Assembly: GCA_020633315.1 (NCBI GenBank)
Contig: JACKDV010000013.1
Coordinates: 1-64,000 of the forward strand
Origin: Myxococcales bacterium
GTDB taxonomy: Bacteria > Myxococcota_A > Polyangia > Nannocystales > Nannocystaceae
Reading direction: 5' to 3'
Length of the DNA: 64,000 nt
Part shown: one piece after another, positions 37,563 through 46,518 of the stretch
Layout of the letters: every line of letters begins with the position of its first letter
Position numbering within the stretch: position 1 is the stretch's first letter
Program-made: the position numbers and the translations under genes
The notes under the pieces: model-generated
Told to the model about the DNA's origin: nothing
What the model saw: the letters and a program-made list of their open reading frames with translations, nothing else
Databases searched by the model: none

Positions 37563-37599
37563 CGAAGCCGCCGTGACCCGGGGGTCGACGGCGGCTTCG
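37563..37599. terminator. Strong bidirectional terminator
   Basis: CGAAGCCGCCGT (37563-37574) pairs perfectly with ACGGCGGCTTCG (37588-37599); the loop can itself pair (GACC with GGTC). It separates the fusion gene from the convergent lipoprotein gene. Confidence 0.85.
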
Positions 37600-37626
37600 T
37601 GCGGGATCCGAGGCTCTCGTGGAGGC

Positions 37627-38814
37627 CTACGGGATGAGCTCGTCGCAGCTCTGGGTGATGCAGCCGTTGCAGATGCGGATGTTGCCGCGCTCCTCCGACT
37701 CCTGCTCGTCGCCGTTGCCCAGGCCGACGAACTCGTCGGGCGAGTCGGTGTGAGCCACCGGGCCGCACTCGCTGGACTCGAGCTTGACGAAGTAGCCCGC
37801 GCCGCTGACCGCCGGCTCGCCGGGGTAGTTGGACGCCGCCGAGACCTGCCAGGGGAAGTCGTTGCCGGTGGCGTCGTACTCGACGTTGGGCAGCTCGACC
37901 ACCGCCTCGCAGTGATCGCCTGCCGAGGACTGCATCTCGCCGGTGTTCTCGGCCCGGATCGAGGCCCACAGCGCGGTGGGGACGTCGACGGTGATGTTGG
38001 AGGCCGACGAGTCGCGGTTGCCGATGTCCAGCGAGCCGTGGTTGATGCAGCCGCAGGTGGGATCCCACGGCGCCGGCACGTCGTTGCCCATGCCGTCGTC
38101 GTTGGTCCAGTTCTCGCAGCGGGCGATCTCCTCGTCCGAGCAGGTGGGCGTCGGCGTGGTGTTGGGGTTCATGCTGACCCACACGTTGCCGCTCTGGGGC
38201 GTCACGTCCGCCGTGGCGAAGAGGTTGCTGATGCACACGTCGCCGCGGTTGAAGTAGTCGTCGTCGGCGACGTTGTCCTCGGTCTCCACGCTGAGCTCGT
38301 AGCGGTAGTCGGGCGGCAGGGTGACCCGAAGGTCGGCGCCCGCGCGCGAGAGCTGGCTCAGGCCGTCGTAGTACACGCGGATCTCGCAGCTGCTCTGCCA
38401 GCCGCTGGCCACGCAGTCATCCTCCGGATCCTGGTCCTGGGGCCGCCCCAGCGAGGAGTTGAACGCCCACAGCGACAGGTTCTCGAAGTCGATGTCGGCG
38501 GCGTCCTGGCTGGTGGTCTGCGTGAAGCGCCTCATCTCGATGAGGATCTTGTTGGCCGGACCGTCGAAGTTGACGATCACGTCGCCGCGGTTGGCGAAGT
38601 TGTCGTTGGTCAGCCGACCGCCGATGGAGATCGTGCCGATCTCGACCCCATCCGCCGAGGTGTGCACGAAGTCCACGTCGGCCACGGTCTGCCACTCGTC
38701 CCGGTAGGGAAGGCGGTCGTCGGTCGACGGACCATCACTGGGGCAGCCGAAGAGGGGGGCCGAGAAGGCCAGCACGAACGCGGCTGAGGTCAGATCTTTG
38801 TGGACGCGCTTCAT
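37627..38814 (-). CDS. Secreted lipoprotein with beta-rich repeats, function unknown
   Basis: 395 residues. The signal ends in lipobox LFGC (about C24). The mature protein is acidic (Asp-rich), Asn- and Ser-rich, with alternating strand patterns, such as GTISIGGRLTNDNFANRGDVIVNFDG and the later related ELSVETEDNVADDDYFNRGDVCISN, which may be two copies of one module. Two CxC-type cysteine pairs occur at the C-terminus (CNGCITQSCDE). The Asp/Asn pattern could bind calcium. No named family recognised. Divergent from ileS across 136 bases. Confidence 0.7.
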   Translation of the reverse strand: MKRVHKDLTSAAFVLAFSAPLFGCPSDGPSTDDRLPYRDEWQTVADVDFVHTSADGVEIGTISIGGRLTNDNFANRGDVIVNFDGPANKILIEMRRFTQTTSQDAADIDFENLSLWAFNSSLGRPQDQDPEDDCVASGWQSSCEIRVYYDGLSQLSRAGADLRVTLPPDYRYELSVETEDNVADDDYFNRGDVCISNLFATADVTPQSGNVWVSMNPNTTPTPTCSDEEIARCENWTNDDGMGNDVPAPWDPTCGCINHGSLDIGNRDSSASNITVDVPTALWASIRAENTGEMQSSAGDHCEAVVELPNVEYDATGNDFPWQVSAASNYPGEPAVSGAGYFVKLESSECGPVAHTDSPDEFVGLGNGDEQESEERGNIRICNGCITQSCDELIP

Positions 38815-38950
38815 TCGGTGCTCCGTCTCCAAGCGGCGGCAGCATACCCCTGGGGGCCCGTGCGGGGCAAACCTCGGGGGACGGGCCGCGCTCGGCCTCG
38901 GGGTCTTGACCCCGGGCCAAAGGCGCGACATGCAGGGACCTGGAGCAGCA

Positions 38951-41900
38951 ATGCCGACCCTTAAGGCGCCACCCGCACAATTCGACCTGCCGGCCCTCGA
39001 GGAAGGGATCCTTCGCCTGTGGGCTGACAACGACGTCGAGGGCCGTTCCTTACGCCAGGGCGCAGCCGCGGCGCGGGGGCAGGGGGACCGTCCCGCCTTT
39101 GCGTTCAACGATGGGCCTCCGTTCGCGACCGGCCTGCCCCACTACGGGCACCTACTGCCGGGCACCATCAAGGACATCGTCCCGCGCTACCAGACCATGT
39201 GCGGTTTCGCGGTGGAGCGACGCTTTGGCTGGGACTGCCACGGCCTGCCGATCGAGAGCCTGGTGGAGGAGCAGCTGGGGATCCACGGCCAGGCCGAGGT
39301 GGAGGCCTACGGCATCGACCGCTTCAACGCCGCGTGCCGGGCCGGCGTGCTCCGCTTCACCAAGGAGTGGGAGACCATGGTCCGCCGCACTGGACGGTGG
39401 GTGGACTTCGCCAACGACTACAAGACCATGGACCCCTCGTTCATGGAGACGGTCTGGTGGGTGTTTCGGCGGCTTTGGGATGATGGGTCGATCTACGAGG
39501 GATTCCGGGTCCAGCCGGTCTCTCCCGCGCTGGGTACGCCCTTGTCCAACTTCGAGGTGGCCCAGGGGCCGCAGGAGAAGGACCCGGTCACCCGCAAGGA
39601 AGGGCACAAGCGGGTCTCCGATCCCAGCGTGACCATCCGCTTCGCGCTCGAGGACGAGGAGGGCGCGTCCCTGTGGGCCTGGACCACCACGCCGTGGACG
39701 CTGCCCAGCAACCTGGCCCTCGCCGTCCACCCCGACGTCATCTACGTCAAGGTGCGGGTGGTCGAGACCGGCGAGATCGCCTACCTGGAGCCGGGGCGCC
39801 TGGCCGACTACCAGGCCCGCGGGCGCGTGGGGCAGACCGAGGAGCTGGCTCGCATGCCGGGGCGCGACCTGGTGGGCCGGCCCTATGCGCCGCTCTTGCC
39901 GTTCTTCGCCCAGCACCGCGAGGGGCCCGACGGCCAGCGCCGCGCCTTCAAGGTGGTGGCGGCCGAGTACGTCACCGTCGACAGCGGCACCGGGATCGTG
40001 CACCAGGCCCCCGCCTTTGGTGAGGACGACTACGAGGTGGGCCGCCGCGAGGGCCTGCCCATGGTGCGCCCCATGGGGCTGGCCGGGGTGTTCGACGACA
40101 GCGTGGGGGAATTCGCCGGGCTGTTCGCCAAGGATGCCGACAAGCCGATCATCCAGCGGCTCAAGGCGGAGGGCAAGCTGGTCGACCAGGACGTCATCGT
40201 CCACCCCTACCCGCACTGCTACCGCACCGACCAGCCGCTGCTCTACATGGCGCTGTCCACCTGGTTCATGAAGGTCGAGGACATGCGCGACCAGCTGGTG
40301 GCGCTCAACGACCAGATCCACTGGGTGCCCGAGCACGTGGGCTCGGGGCGCTTCGGCAACTGGCTGGCCTCGGCCCGCGACTGGAACCTGGCCCGCAACC
40401 GCTTCTGGGGCACGCCGCTGCCGATCTGGCGCTGCGACGAGGACCCCTCCGACATGGTCTGCATCGGCTCGATCCGCGAGCTCGAGGAGCTGGCGGGCAT
40501 GGAGCCCGGCACCATCACCGACCTGCACCGCGAGAGCATCGACCCCATCACCTTCCCCTCGCGCAAGACCAAGGGCGGCACCATGCGACGGGTGAGCGAG
40601 GTGTTCGACTGCTGGTTCGAATCGGGCAGCATGCCCTACGCCCAGAACCACTACCCCTTCGACGAGACCCGCAAGCAGTACGTGGAGGACAAGCTCCCCG
40701 CCGACTTCATCGCCGAGGGGCTCGACCAGACCCGGGGCTGGTTCTACACGCTGCACGTGCTCGCGGCCGCGCTCTTCGGCCGCCTCGCGTTCAAGCACGT
40801 GATCGTCAACGGCCTGGTGCTGGCCGAGGACGGCAAGAAGATGTCCAAGCGCCTCAAGAACTACCCGGACCCGGGGGAGATCATCCACCAGTACGGGGCC
40901 GACGCGCTGCGGGCCTACCTCATCAACAGCGCCGCGGTGCGGGCCGAACCCATGCGCTTCGCCGAGCGAGGGGTGCGGGACACGGTGCGCAAGATCGTGC
41001 TGCCGCTGCAGAACGCCTACAACTTCCTGGCCACCTACGCGCAGGCCGACGGCTGGGAGCCCTCGCTCGACACCCTCGAGCACAAGCCCCAGACCCCGCT
41101 GGACCGCTGGATCCTCAGCCGCCTGCAGGACTTCGTGGGGCAGATGCGGGCCGAGCTCTCCGCCTATGCGCTGTCCAACCTGGTGCCGGCCTTCCACCGC
41201 ATCTGCGACGACCTCAACAACTGGTACATCCGCCGCGGGCGGCGTCGCTACTGGCGGGGCCAGGGCGAGGACGATCGCGACAAGACCGACGCCTACGCCA
41301 CCCTGTTCCAGGCGCTGAGCACCATCACCCACGCGATCGCCCCGGTGATCCCCTTCTTCTCGGAGTGGATGTACCAGCGGCTGTGGGTCGACACCGGCCT
41401 GGCCGGCGAGGGCGAGGACAGCGTGCACCTGCGGCCCTACCCGAAGGTGCACGACGGCTGGCGCGACGAGGCGCTCGAGGCCGACGTGGCCGCGGTGCGG
41501 CAGGTGGCCAACCTGGGCATGGCGATCCGCGAGCGCGAGCGCCTGGCGGTGCGGCGCCCGCTGGCCACGATGACCGTGGCCAGCCCCGACCCGCGGGTGC
41601 GGGCCGCGGTGGAGGCCGGTCGCGACGACCTGCTCGGCGAGCTCAACGTCAAGGAGCTGCGGGTGGTGGAGGACGACGGCGGCCTGGTGAGGCTGAGCGC
41701 CAAGGCCAACTTCAAGACGCTGGGCAAGCGCCTGGGCAAGCGCATGAAGGAGGTCGCGGCCGCGGTGGCCGGGCTCGACGGCGCGGCGATCCGAGCCTAC
41801 CTGAGCACGGGGAGCGTGGAGGTGGCCGGCGAGACCCTGGGCACCGACGACGTGCTGGTGGTGCGCGAGGTGGTGGGCCAGCAGGCGGCCGAGGCCGCCG

Positions 41901-42223
41901 AGGGCATCACCGTGCTGCTCGACACCGCGGTGACCGACGCGCTGCGCCTCGAGGGCCTGGCGCGCGAGATCATCAACCGCGTGCAGAACCTGCGGAAGGC
42001 CACGGGGCTCGAGGTCAGCGACCGGATCGCGCTGACGCTGAGCTGCGGCGGCGAGCTGGCCGAGGCGGCCCAGGACCCCGAGCTGGCCGAGATGATCAAG
42101 GGCGAGACCCTCGCCCAGTCGCTGACCGTGGCCGCCCCCCAGGGGACCGAGGCGCAGGGCAGCGACGAGTCGTTCGAGATCGACGGCGAGACGCTCGTCG
42201 TCGCGCTGCGCCGCCAGGGGTAG
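38951..42223 (+). CDS. ileS: Isoleucyl-tRNA synthetase, type 2 (eukaryote-like)
   Basis: 1090 residues. It charges tRNA-Ile with isoleucine. The class I HIGH motif is H64-YGH67 in ATGLPHYGHLLPG, and KMSKR begins at K630. PHYGH with FATGLPHYGH context marks the eukaryote-like type 2 enzymes, which also lack the zinc finger C-terminus of type 1; that type is known for low sensitivity to pseudomonic acid. The editing domain is visible (WAWTTTPWTLPSNLALAVHPD, and GIVHQAPAFGEDDY). The ATG at 38951 was chosen as the first start matching the family N-terminus (FDLPALEEGILRLW). No T-box leader was identified in the 136-base upstream region. Confidence 0.96.
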   Translation: MPTLKAPPAQFDLPALEEGILRLWADNDVEGRSLRQGAAAARGQGDRPAFAFNDGPPFATGLPHYGHLLPGTIKDIVPRYQTMCGFAVERRFGWDCHGLPIESLVEEQLGIHGQAEVEAYGIDRFNAACRAGVLRFTKEWETMVRRTGRWVDFANDYKTMDPSFMETVWWVFRRLWDDGSIYEGFRVQPVSPALGTPLSNFEVAQGPQEKDPVTRKEGHKRVSDPSVTIRFALEDEEGASLWAWTTTPWTLPSNLALAVHPDVIYVKVRVVETGEIAYLEPGRLADYQARGRVGQTEELARMPGRDLVGRPYAPLLPFFAQHREGPDGQRRAFKVVAAEYVTVDSGTGIVHQAPAFGEDDYEVGRREGLPMVRPMGLAGVFDDSVGEFAGLFAKDADKPIIQRLKAEGKLVDQDVIVHPYPHCYRTDQPLLYMALSTWFMKVEDMRDQLVALNDQIHWVPEHVGSGRFGNWLASARDWNLARNRFWGTPLPIWRCDEDPSDMVCIGSIRELEELAGMEPGTITDLHRESIDPITFPSRKTKGGTMRRVSEVFDCWFESGSMPYAQNHYPFDETRKQYVEDKLPADFIAEGLDQTRGWFYTLHVLAAALFGRLAFKHVIVNGLVLAEDGKKMSKRLKNYPDPGEIIHQYGADALRAYLINSAAVRAEPMRFAERGVRDTVRKIVLPLQNAYNFLATYAQADGWEPSLDTLEHKPQTPLDRWILSRLQDFVGQMRAELSAYALSNLVPAFHRICDDLNNWYIRRGRRRYWRGQGEDDRDKTDAYATLFQALSTITHAIAPVIPFFSEWMYQRLWVDTGLAGEGEDSVHLRPYPKVHDGWRDEALEADVAAVRQVANLGMAIRERERLAVRRPLATMTVASPDPRVRAAVEAGRDDLLGELNVKELRVVEDDGGLVRLSAKANFKTLGKRLGKRMKEVAAAVAGLDGAAIRAYLSTGSVEVAGETLGTDDVLVVREVVGQQAAEAAEGITVLLDTAVTDALRLEGLAREIINRVQNLRKATGLEVSDRIALTLSCGGELAEAAQDPELAEMIKGETLAQSLTVAAPQGTEAQGSDESFEIDGETLVVALRRQG

Positions 42224-42232
42224 GCGAGCTCG

Positions 42233-42260
42233 TGCTCCGCCCGGCTCGCTGGGCGGAGCA
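42233..42260. terminator. Terminator after ileS
   Basis: Perfect 10-base stem TGCTCCGCCC (42233-42242) and GGGCGGAGCA (42251-42260), 8-base loop. It lies between the convergent ileS and aldo/keto reductase genes and could serve both. Confidence 0.8.
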
Positions 42261-42294
42261 TGGCCTCCGATCCGCTCGGCGCCCTGGGCCCCCG

Positions 42295-43317
42295 CTACTC
42301 GCCCGACCGATCGCGACCCTGCCAGGCCAGCATCCAGCCCGGGTACTCCGGGGGCAGGGCGCTCACCTCGGCCAGCGCCTGCAGCTCCTCGGGGCTCAGC
42401 TCGAGCTCCACCGCGGCGAGGTTGTCCTTCAGCTGCTCCTCGGTCCTGGCCCCCACGATGATGCTGGTCACCGCGGGCTGGTGCAGCAGCCAGGCCTGCG
42501 CCACCCGGGCCACCGAGCAGCCGTGCGCCTCGGCGATCGGCCGCATCGCATCCACGCAGGCGAAGGCGCGCTCGCGATCCACCGGCGGGAAGTCGAACTG
42601 GCTGCGCCGGGCCTGCTGCGGCCCCCCGGCGTCGCGCGAGAACTTCCCGCTGAGCAGGCCGCCCGCCAGCGGGCTCCACACCAGCACCGAGAGCTGCTGG
42701 TCGAGGCACAGCGGCACCACCTCGCGCTCCAGGTCACGCCCCGCGATGGTGTAGTACGCCTGCACCGACTCGAAGCGCGCCCACGCGTGCTGCTGGGAGA
42801 TCCCCAGCGCCTTCATGATCTGCCAGGCGGCGTGGTTGCTCACCCCCAGGTAGCGCACCTTGCCCTGGTGCACGAGGTCGTCGAGGGCCCGCAGGGTCTC
42901 GTCCACGGGCGTGAGCGGATCGAAGCCGTGGATCTGGTAGAGGTCGATGAAGTCGAGCTGCATGCGCCGCAGGCTGGCCTCCGCCTGCGCCATGATGTGC
43001 GCGCGGCTCAGGCCCACCGCGTTGGGGCCCTTGCCGGTGCGCCCCCGCACCTTGGTGGCGATCACCACCTCGTCGCGCGGCACCGCGAGCTCCTTGAGCG
43101 CGCGCCCCAGGATCTCCTCGCTCAGGCCCTCGTGGTAGATGTTGGCGGTGTCGATGAAGTTGACCCCCGCCTCGATGGCGAGGCGCAGCTGATCCACGGC
43201 GCTGCCGTCGTCGAGCTTGCCGATCACCTCCCAGAAGCCCTTGCCTCCCCAGGTCATGGTGCCCAGGCAGATCGCGGAGACGTGGAGGCCGGTTCGACCG
43301 AGCTGGTGGTAGCGCAT
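42295..43317 (-). CDS. Aldo/keto reductase
   Basis: 340 residues of the NADP-dependent aldo/keto reductase superfamily. Catalytic tetrad: D56 (FIDTANIY), Y61, K89 (IATKV) and H130 (LYQIHGFDP). The cofactor-binding SVLVWSPLAGGLLSGK and SIIVGARTEEQLKDNL segments are present near the C-terminus. It reduces or oxidises an aldehyde, ketone or sugar; the exact substrate cannot be told from sequence. The next gene on the same strand lies 69 bases upstream and encodes a flavin reductase, so both may serve redox housekeeping. Confidence 0.93.
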   Translation of the reverse strand: MRYHQLGRTGLHVSAICLGTMTWGGKGFWEVIGKLDDGSAVDQLRLAIEAGVNFIDTANIYHEGLSEEILGRALKELAVPRDEVVIATKVRGRTGKGPNAVGLSRAHIMAQAEASLRRMQLDFIDLYQIHGFDPLTPVDETLRALDDLVHQGKVRYLGVSNHAAWQIMKALGISQQHAWARFESVQAYYTIAGRDLEREVVPLCLDQQLSVLVWSPLAGGLLSGKFSRDAGGPQQARRSQFDFPPVDRERAFACVDAMRPIAEAHGCSVARVAQAWLLHQPAVTSIIVGARTEEQLKDNLAAVELELSPEELQALAEVSALPPEYPGWMLAWQGRDRSGE

Positions 43318-43386
43318 GGGCGGAGGCTACCGCGGGGCCCCGGGCTCCGGTAGGTCGGCGAGGGCGCCGGGCCGGACGGGCATCCG

Positions 43387-43989
43387 TCAGCCCTTGGCGT
43401 GCATCCCCGCCACCCCGTTGCGCCAGTCGTCGCCGCCGGTGCGGGCCTCCTCGAAGGTGTTGCGGATGAGCGGCGCGTAGCGGACCACGTCGGAGCTCAC
43501 CCGCCGGATCCTCTCGATCACCCGCTGATTCACCAATTCGTTGTCCTCGAAGTCCTCGGGCCTCGCGGCGGCGTGGAACGGCAGGGTGAAGCCATGACAC
43601 CAATTGAAGCTGTTCTTCACCGACAGGATCGACATGTCGCCGCCCCCCCCGCCGGTGACCGCGAGCACTCCGGCGAACTTGCCCGCCAGCTCGAGATACA
43701 AGAAGTCGAACCAGTTCTTGAGCGCCCCGCTCATGTTGCCGTGGTACTCGGGGGTGATGAAGACGAAGCCGTCCGCCTCGGCCGCGGCCTCGCGCACCGC
43801 GACCACCTCGGGCAGGCGCCGCTGACGAGGGTCGCTCAGCGACATCACGGGCAGCGGTGAGTCCGCCAGGTCCCAGGTCCTCACGTCACCCCCCGTCGCC
43901 TCGGCCGCCTCGGAGGCGATCGCCGCCACGGACGCCAGTCGGCTGCGGTGGGCCGTGCTGCCCTGCACGATGAGGACCTTGGGAGCCAT
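43387..43989 (-). CDS. NADPH-dependent FMN reductase
   Basis: 200 residues with a flavodoxin-like fold. FMN phosphate loop: VQGSTAHRSRLAS at residues 8-20; the second signature is FITPEYHGNMSGALKNWFDFLY. This family transfers electrons from NAD(P)H to FMN or to quinones and azo compounds. The start is the ATG for MAPKVLIVQG. It is followed on the same strand, after 69 bases, by an aldo/keto reductase. Confidence 0.92.
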   Translation of the reverse strand: MAPKVLIVQGSTAHRSRLASVAAIASEAAEATGGDVRTWDLADSPLPVMSLSDPRQRRLPEVVAVREAAAEADGFVFITPEYHGNMSGALKNWFDFLYLELAGKFAGVLAVTGGGGGDMSILSVKNSFNWCHGFTLPFHAAARPEDFEDNELVNQRVIERIRRVSSDVVRYAPLIRNTFEEARTGGDDWRNGVAGMHAKG

Positions 43990-44234
43990 CGCGGGATCAT
44001 AGCCCGCGACCGCGTTTCATGAGCGCGCCTACGGAAAAGACGAGCCCTTGCCCGCATCGTTTGCGTGGCTCGGTCCCCCGGCCTTGCCGAGCTTGCACCG
44101 CGGCCCCGCCGACGGGTCGTAGGGCGCCCATCGCCGCGATCGTTCGACGACGGGGCCGTTCGTCCCGCCGTGCCCGTCGTTTTCTCTACTGGTGGAGCGG
44201 GACTCCGCCCCCGATAGTGGCGACGCCATCCCTC

Positions 44235-44666
44235 ATGGCATCCTGTCCTCCGATCACGCGCGGTCCCGCGGCGACGCCTGCGAGCGCGCTCCTTCGCGCC
44301 CAGCGGCACGATTGCGATTGCCTCGCCGTGGGGGTCGTCGACCTGAGCACGGGCACGCTGCTCGATTCCAGCTCGGTCGATCCCCGGCTCGACGAGCACC
44401 TCGCGATGGCGACCGTCGAGCTGATCGCGGGCGAGAACATGAGCGCGCTCCGACACACCCTGGGCACTCCGGGTAGGAACGCAGCCCACCCCGAGCGCGA
44501 GCTGGTCGTCACCACCGACGATCGCGTCTACATGTTCCTCCGCTCCGTCCACCGCAGCGATGTGGTGCTCGTCACCGCCTACCGACGCCTCGCCAACATC
44601 GGCAAGACCCTCGCTCGGGCGCGGCATGCCCTGTCGTCGATCGACCAAGCGCTATGGGTCGAGTGA
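44235..44666 (+). CDS. Roadblock/LC7-like protein, copy 1
   Basis: 143 residues. The start is an ATG just upstream of the domain; an earlier in-frame start at 44019 would add an Arg-rich unordered stretch and is less likely. Residues about 20-135 resemble a roadblock/LC7-type domain: VGVVDLSTGTLLDSSSVDP, ELIAGENMSALRH, VTTDDRVYMFLRSVHRSDVVLVTAYRRLANIGKTLARAR. The same pattern is found in the next gene and, with larger divergence, in the third gene. Roadblock proteins form dimers and regulate small GTPases or motors; in myxobacteria several paralogues exist. No GTPase gene is nearby. Confidence 0.7.
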   Translation: MASCPPITRGPAATPASALLRAQRHDCDCLAVGVVDLSTGTLLDSSSVDPRLDEHLAMATVELIAGENMSALRHTLGTPGRNAAHPERELVVTTDDRVYMFLRSVHRSDVVLVTAYRRLANIGKTLARARHALSSIDQALWVE

Positions 44667-44693
44667 TCGCAACGGAAGGCTCGTCGACTCCTC

Positions 44694-44735
44694 ACCATCA
44701 TATTTATGTAAACCAACTTGTACGGATTACCTTGG
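44694..44735 (+). promoter_or_regulatory. AT-rich stretch before the second roadblock gene
   Basis: An AT-rich segment with CATATTTATGTAAACC stands out in otherwise GC-rich DNA and lies about 150 bases ahead of the second roadblock gene. It may contain a promoter or a regulator site; no convincing -35/-10 pair can be named. Confidence 0.3.
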
Positions 44736-44877
44736 CATGAGAGGGTGATGTCCCGATCGGACCATCATGCGCCGGGGGGCGTGATCTCCGACGATGACCA
44801 ATTCACGATTCGGCCCACTGTGGCGACAGCGGTCCACGAAGGGCACGGCCTCGGTCGGGAGGAAGGCGAGCGTCGTC

Positions 44878-45282
44878 ATGAGCCTGGAATCCGTGCTCAG
44901 CCAGGTGCAGCGGAGCGTGCCCGAGTGCGTGGCCGCAGGAGTCGTCGACATCGACACCGGGATGCTCCTGGCCATCAAGACCGTGGATAGCCACCCGCGG
45001 GAGGTCATCGACCTGGTCGCGGCCGCCACCGGAGACCTGTTCCAGGGCGAGAACGTCAGCGCGATCGAGCGGATGTTCAAGCGAGCCCGCGGCGTGCCCG
45101 ACGACGACCACCACTACTTCCAGGAGATCGTGGTGTTCTCCGAGAACCTCCTGCACGTGTTCCAGCGCTGTCGCCAGAACTCCAACGTGGTGTTGGTCTC
45201 CGTGTGTCGCAAGAAGGCCAACATCGGCATGGTGCTGGTGAAGTCGCGCGGACAATTGGACGAGATCGATCGGGCGATCTGA
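44878..45282 (+). CDS. Roadblock/LC7-like protein, copy 2
   Basis: 134 residues from ATG 44878 (MSLESVLSQVQ); GGGAGG stands about 15 bases ahead, which is long for an RBS, and a frame start 28 codons upstream cannot be excluded. Domain: AAGVVDIDTGMLLAIKTVD, AATGDLFQGENVSAIERM, EIVVFSENLLHVFQRCRQNSNVVLVSVCRKKANIGMVLVKSR. It shares the GVVDxxTG, GENxSA and ANIG positions with the first copy, so the two arose by duplication. The stop is 8 bases before the third gene, suggesting one operon. Role unknown; polarity or motility control is a guess from the family. Confidence 0.75.
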   Translation: MSLESVLSQVQRSVPECVAAGVVDIDTGMLLAIKTVDSHPREVIDLVAAATGDLFQGENVSAIERMFKRARGVPDDDHHYFQEIVVFSENLLHVFQRCRQNSNVVLVSVCRKKANIGMVLVKSRGQLDEIDRAI

Positions 45283-45289
45283 GCGGATC

Positions 45290-46174
45290 ATGACGGCGCT
45301 GCTCGACGACCTCGCCGCTCCACGAACCCTGGTGGCGCTGGCGCAGAGCGAGACGCTCTGCACCATCGACGAGCTGTGGCCACGGCTGGAGCAGCGCCTC
45401 GCCGAGGGCTTCAGCGGCGAGCTCGAGCTGCGGGGCGAGGGCGGGGCCCGGGTGTGCCTGTACGACGGCGGCGTGGCGTGGGTGCGCTGCGACGATCACC
45501 CCTACCACCTCGGTGACGTGCTGCGGCAAGAGCTGGGGCTGCCCGAGCCCCTGCTGCGGGAGCTCGTGGAGCGCTGCAAGCTCGACGGCCGTCGCTTCGG
45601 CGAGGCGCTGGTCGAGGAGGCGCTGGTCGAGCCGCACGAGCTGCGCGACTGCCTGCGCCGCCACATCGCGGCGCAGCTGTGGCGGCTGCTGCACTGGTCG
45701 GGGAGCGTGGTGCTGCGCGAGCACCCCCGCCCCCACCGCTACGCGATGACCTTCGAGCTCGACGAGCTGCTCGAGCCCCTCGAGGCGCTGCCGGCCGTGG
45801 AGCTCGAGCACCTGCAGGCCCTGCTCCATGGCTGCCGCGAGCGCCTGGTGGGGGTGCGGCTCGCCGCCGTGGTCGAGGCGAGCACGGGCGAGGTGCTGCT
45901 GGGCACGGGCGACGACATCGAGCTCGAGGCGGTGCAGGCCCTGTGCTGCGCGGGCCTGCATCGGCTGGCCGCCAACCGGATCGCGAGCACGGCTCCCGTC
46001 GACCTGATGCTCGACCACGGAGACATGTGCATGGTGGCCCACCGCATGGCCTGGCGCCCGCAGTGGCTGCTGGTGCTCGGTGGCACCTGCACCCTGGGCC
46101 GCCTGCTGTCGGTCACCCCGCTCGCCGATCTGCCGCCGCTGCTGCCGAGCGCCGCGGACGGGCGAGACCCGTAG
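45290..46174 (+). CDS. PATAN/DUF4388-like protein with roadblock-like C-terminus
   Basis: 294 residues. The first 160 residues have the pattern of a DUF4388/PATAN effector: FSGELELRGEGGARVCLYDGGVAWVR, LGDVLRQELGLPEPLL, RRFGEALVEEALVEPHELRDCLRRHIAAQLWRLLHWSG. The last 110 residues (AAVVEASTGEVLLGTG, AANRIASTAPVDLML, WLLVLGGTCTLGRLL) look like a divergent roadblock domain, as in the two genes upstream. PATAN and roadblock domains are often coupled in bacterial signalling. Immediately after the stop, a damaged gene fragment begins. Confidence 0.7.
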   Translation: MTALLDDLAAPRTLVALAQSETLCTIDELWPRLEQRLAEGFSGELELRGEGGARVCLYDGGVAWVRCDDHPYHLGDVLRQELGLPEPLLRELVERCKLDGRRFGEALVEEALVEPHELRDCLRRHIAAQLWRLLHWSGSVVLREHPRPHRYAMTFELDELLEPLEALPAVELEHLQALLHGCRERLVGVRLAAVVEASTGEVLLGTGDDIELEAVQALCCAGLHRLAANRIASTAPVDLMLDHGDMCMVAHRMAWRPQWLLVLGGTCTLGRLLSVTPLADLPPLLPSAADGRDP

Positions 46175-46376
46175 GTCGACACCGCCGAGCGCGGGGCGAG
46201 TCCCGGCTACAACACCTTCTGGGAGGCGCAGTGGCTCGGCTACGGTCCGCGCTGCACCTTCCTGCCCTTCCCTCGGACGATCGATCGACAGCGACTGCGT
46301 GGAGGTGCTCGGCCGCACGCGCCCGTCGGCCAACGGGGCCAACACCCTCGCGCGGTGGATCCTCCAGGACGGGTGA
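46175..46376 (+). pseudogene. Decayed gene fragment with a GATC duplication
   Basis: Directly after the stop of the preceding gene an open frame reads SPGYNTFWEAQWLGYGPRC and then loses its sense near CGATCGATCGAC (46277-46288). Removing one copy of GATC joins it to a second frame, which continues DCVEVLGRTRPSANGANTLARW to TGA at 46374-46376. The restored peptide has ordinary protein composition and codon use, so this looks like the 3' end of a former gene broken by a four-base duplication. I do not recognise its family. Confidence 0.45.
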
Positions 46377-46518
46377 CGGAGGCAGGGCGGGGGTGATGCT
46401 CCTCGGCGAGCCGCGGCTGCGGTGTCGACCGTTCGGGTGAGGCCGTGACGGCCGTCATCGGTTGCCGCGACGGCTCGGGCCGCCCCGGTGCTACGATCAG
46501 CCCGAGCCCGCGCTGCCC

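Noticed and set aside
38899..38914. Small palindrome CGGGGTC-TT-GACCCCG ahead of ileS as T-box or attenuator
   Set aside because: The hairpin loop is too small and no T-box sequence or specifier structure follows.
40608..40626. GGTTCGAATC word resembling a tRNA T-loop
   Set aside because: It lies within the conserved CWFESGSMPY region of ileS and has no cloverleaf around it.
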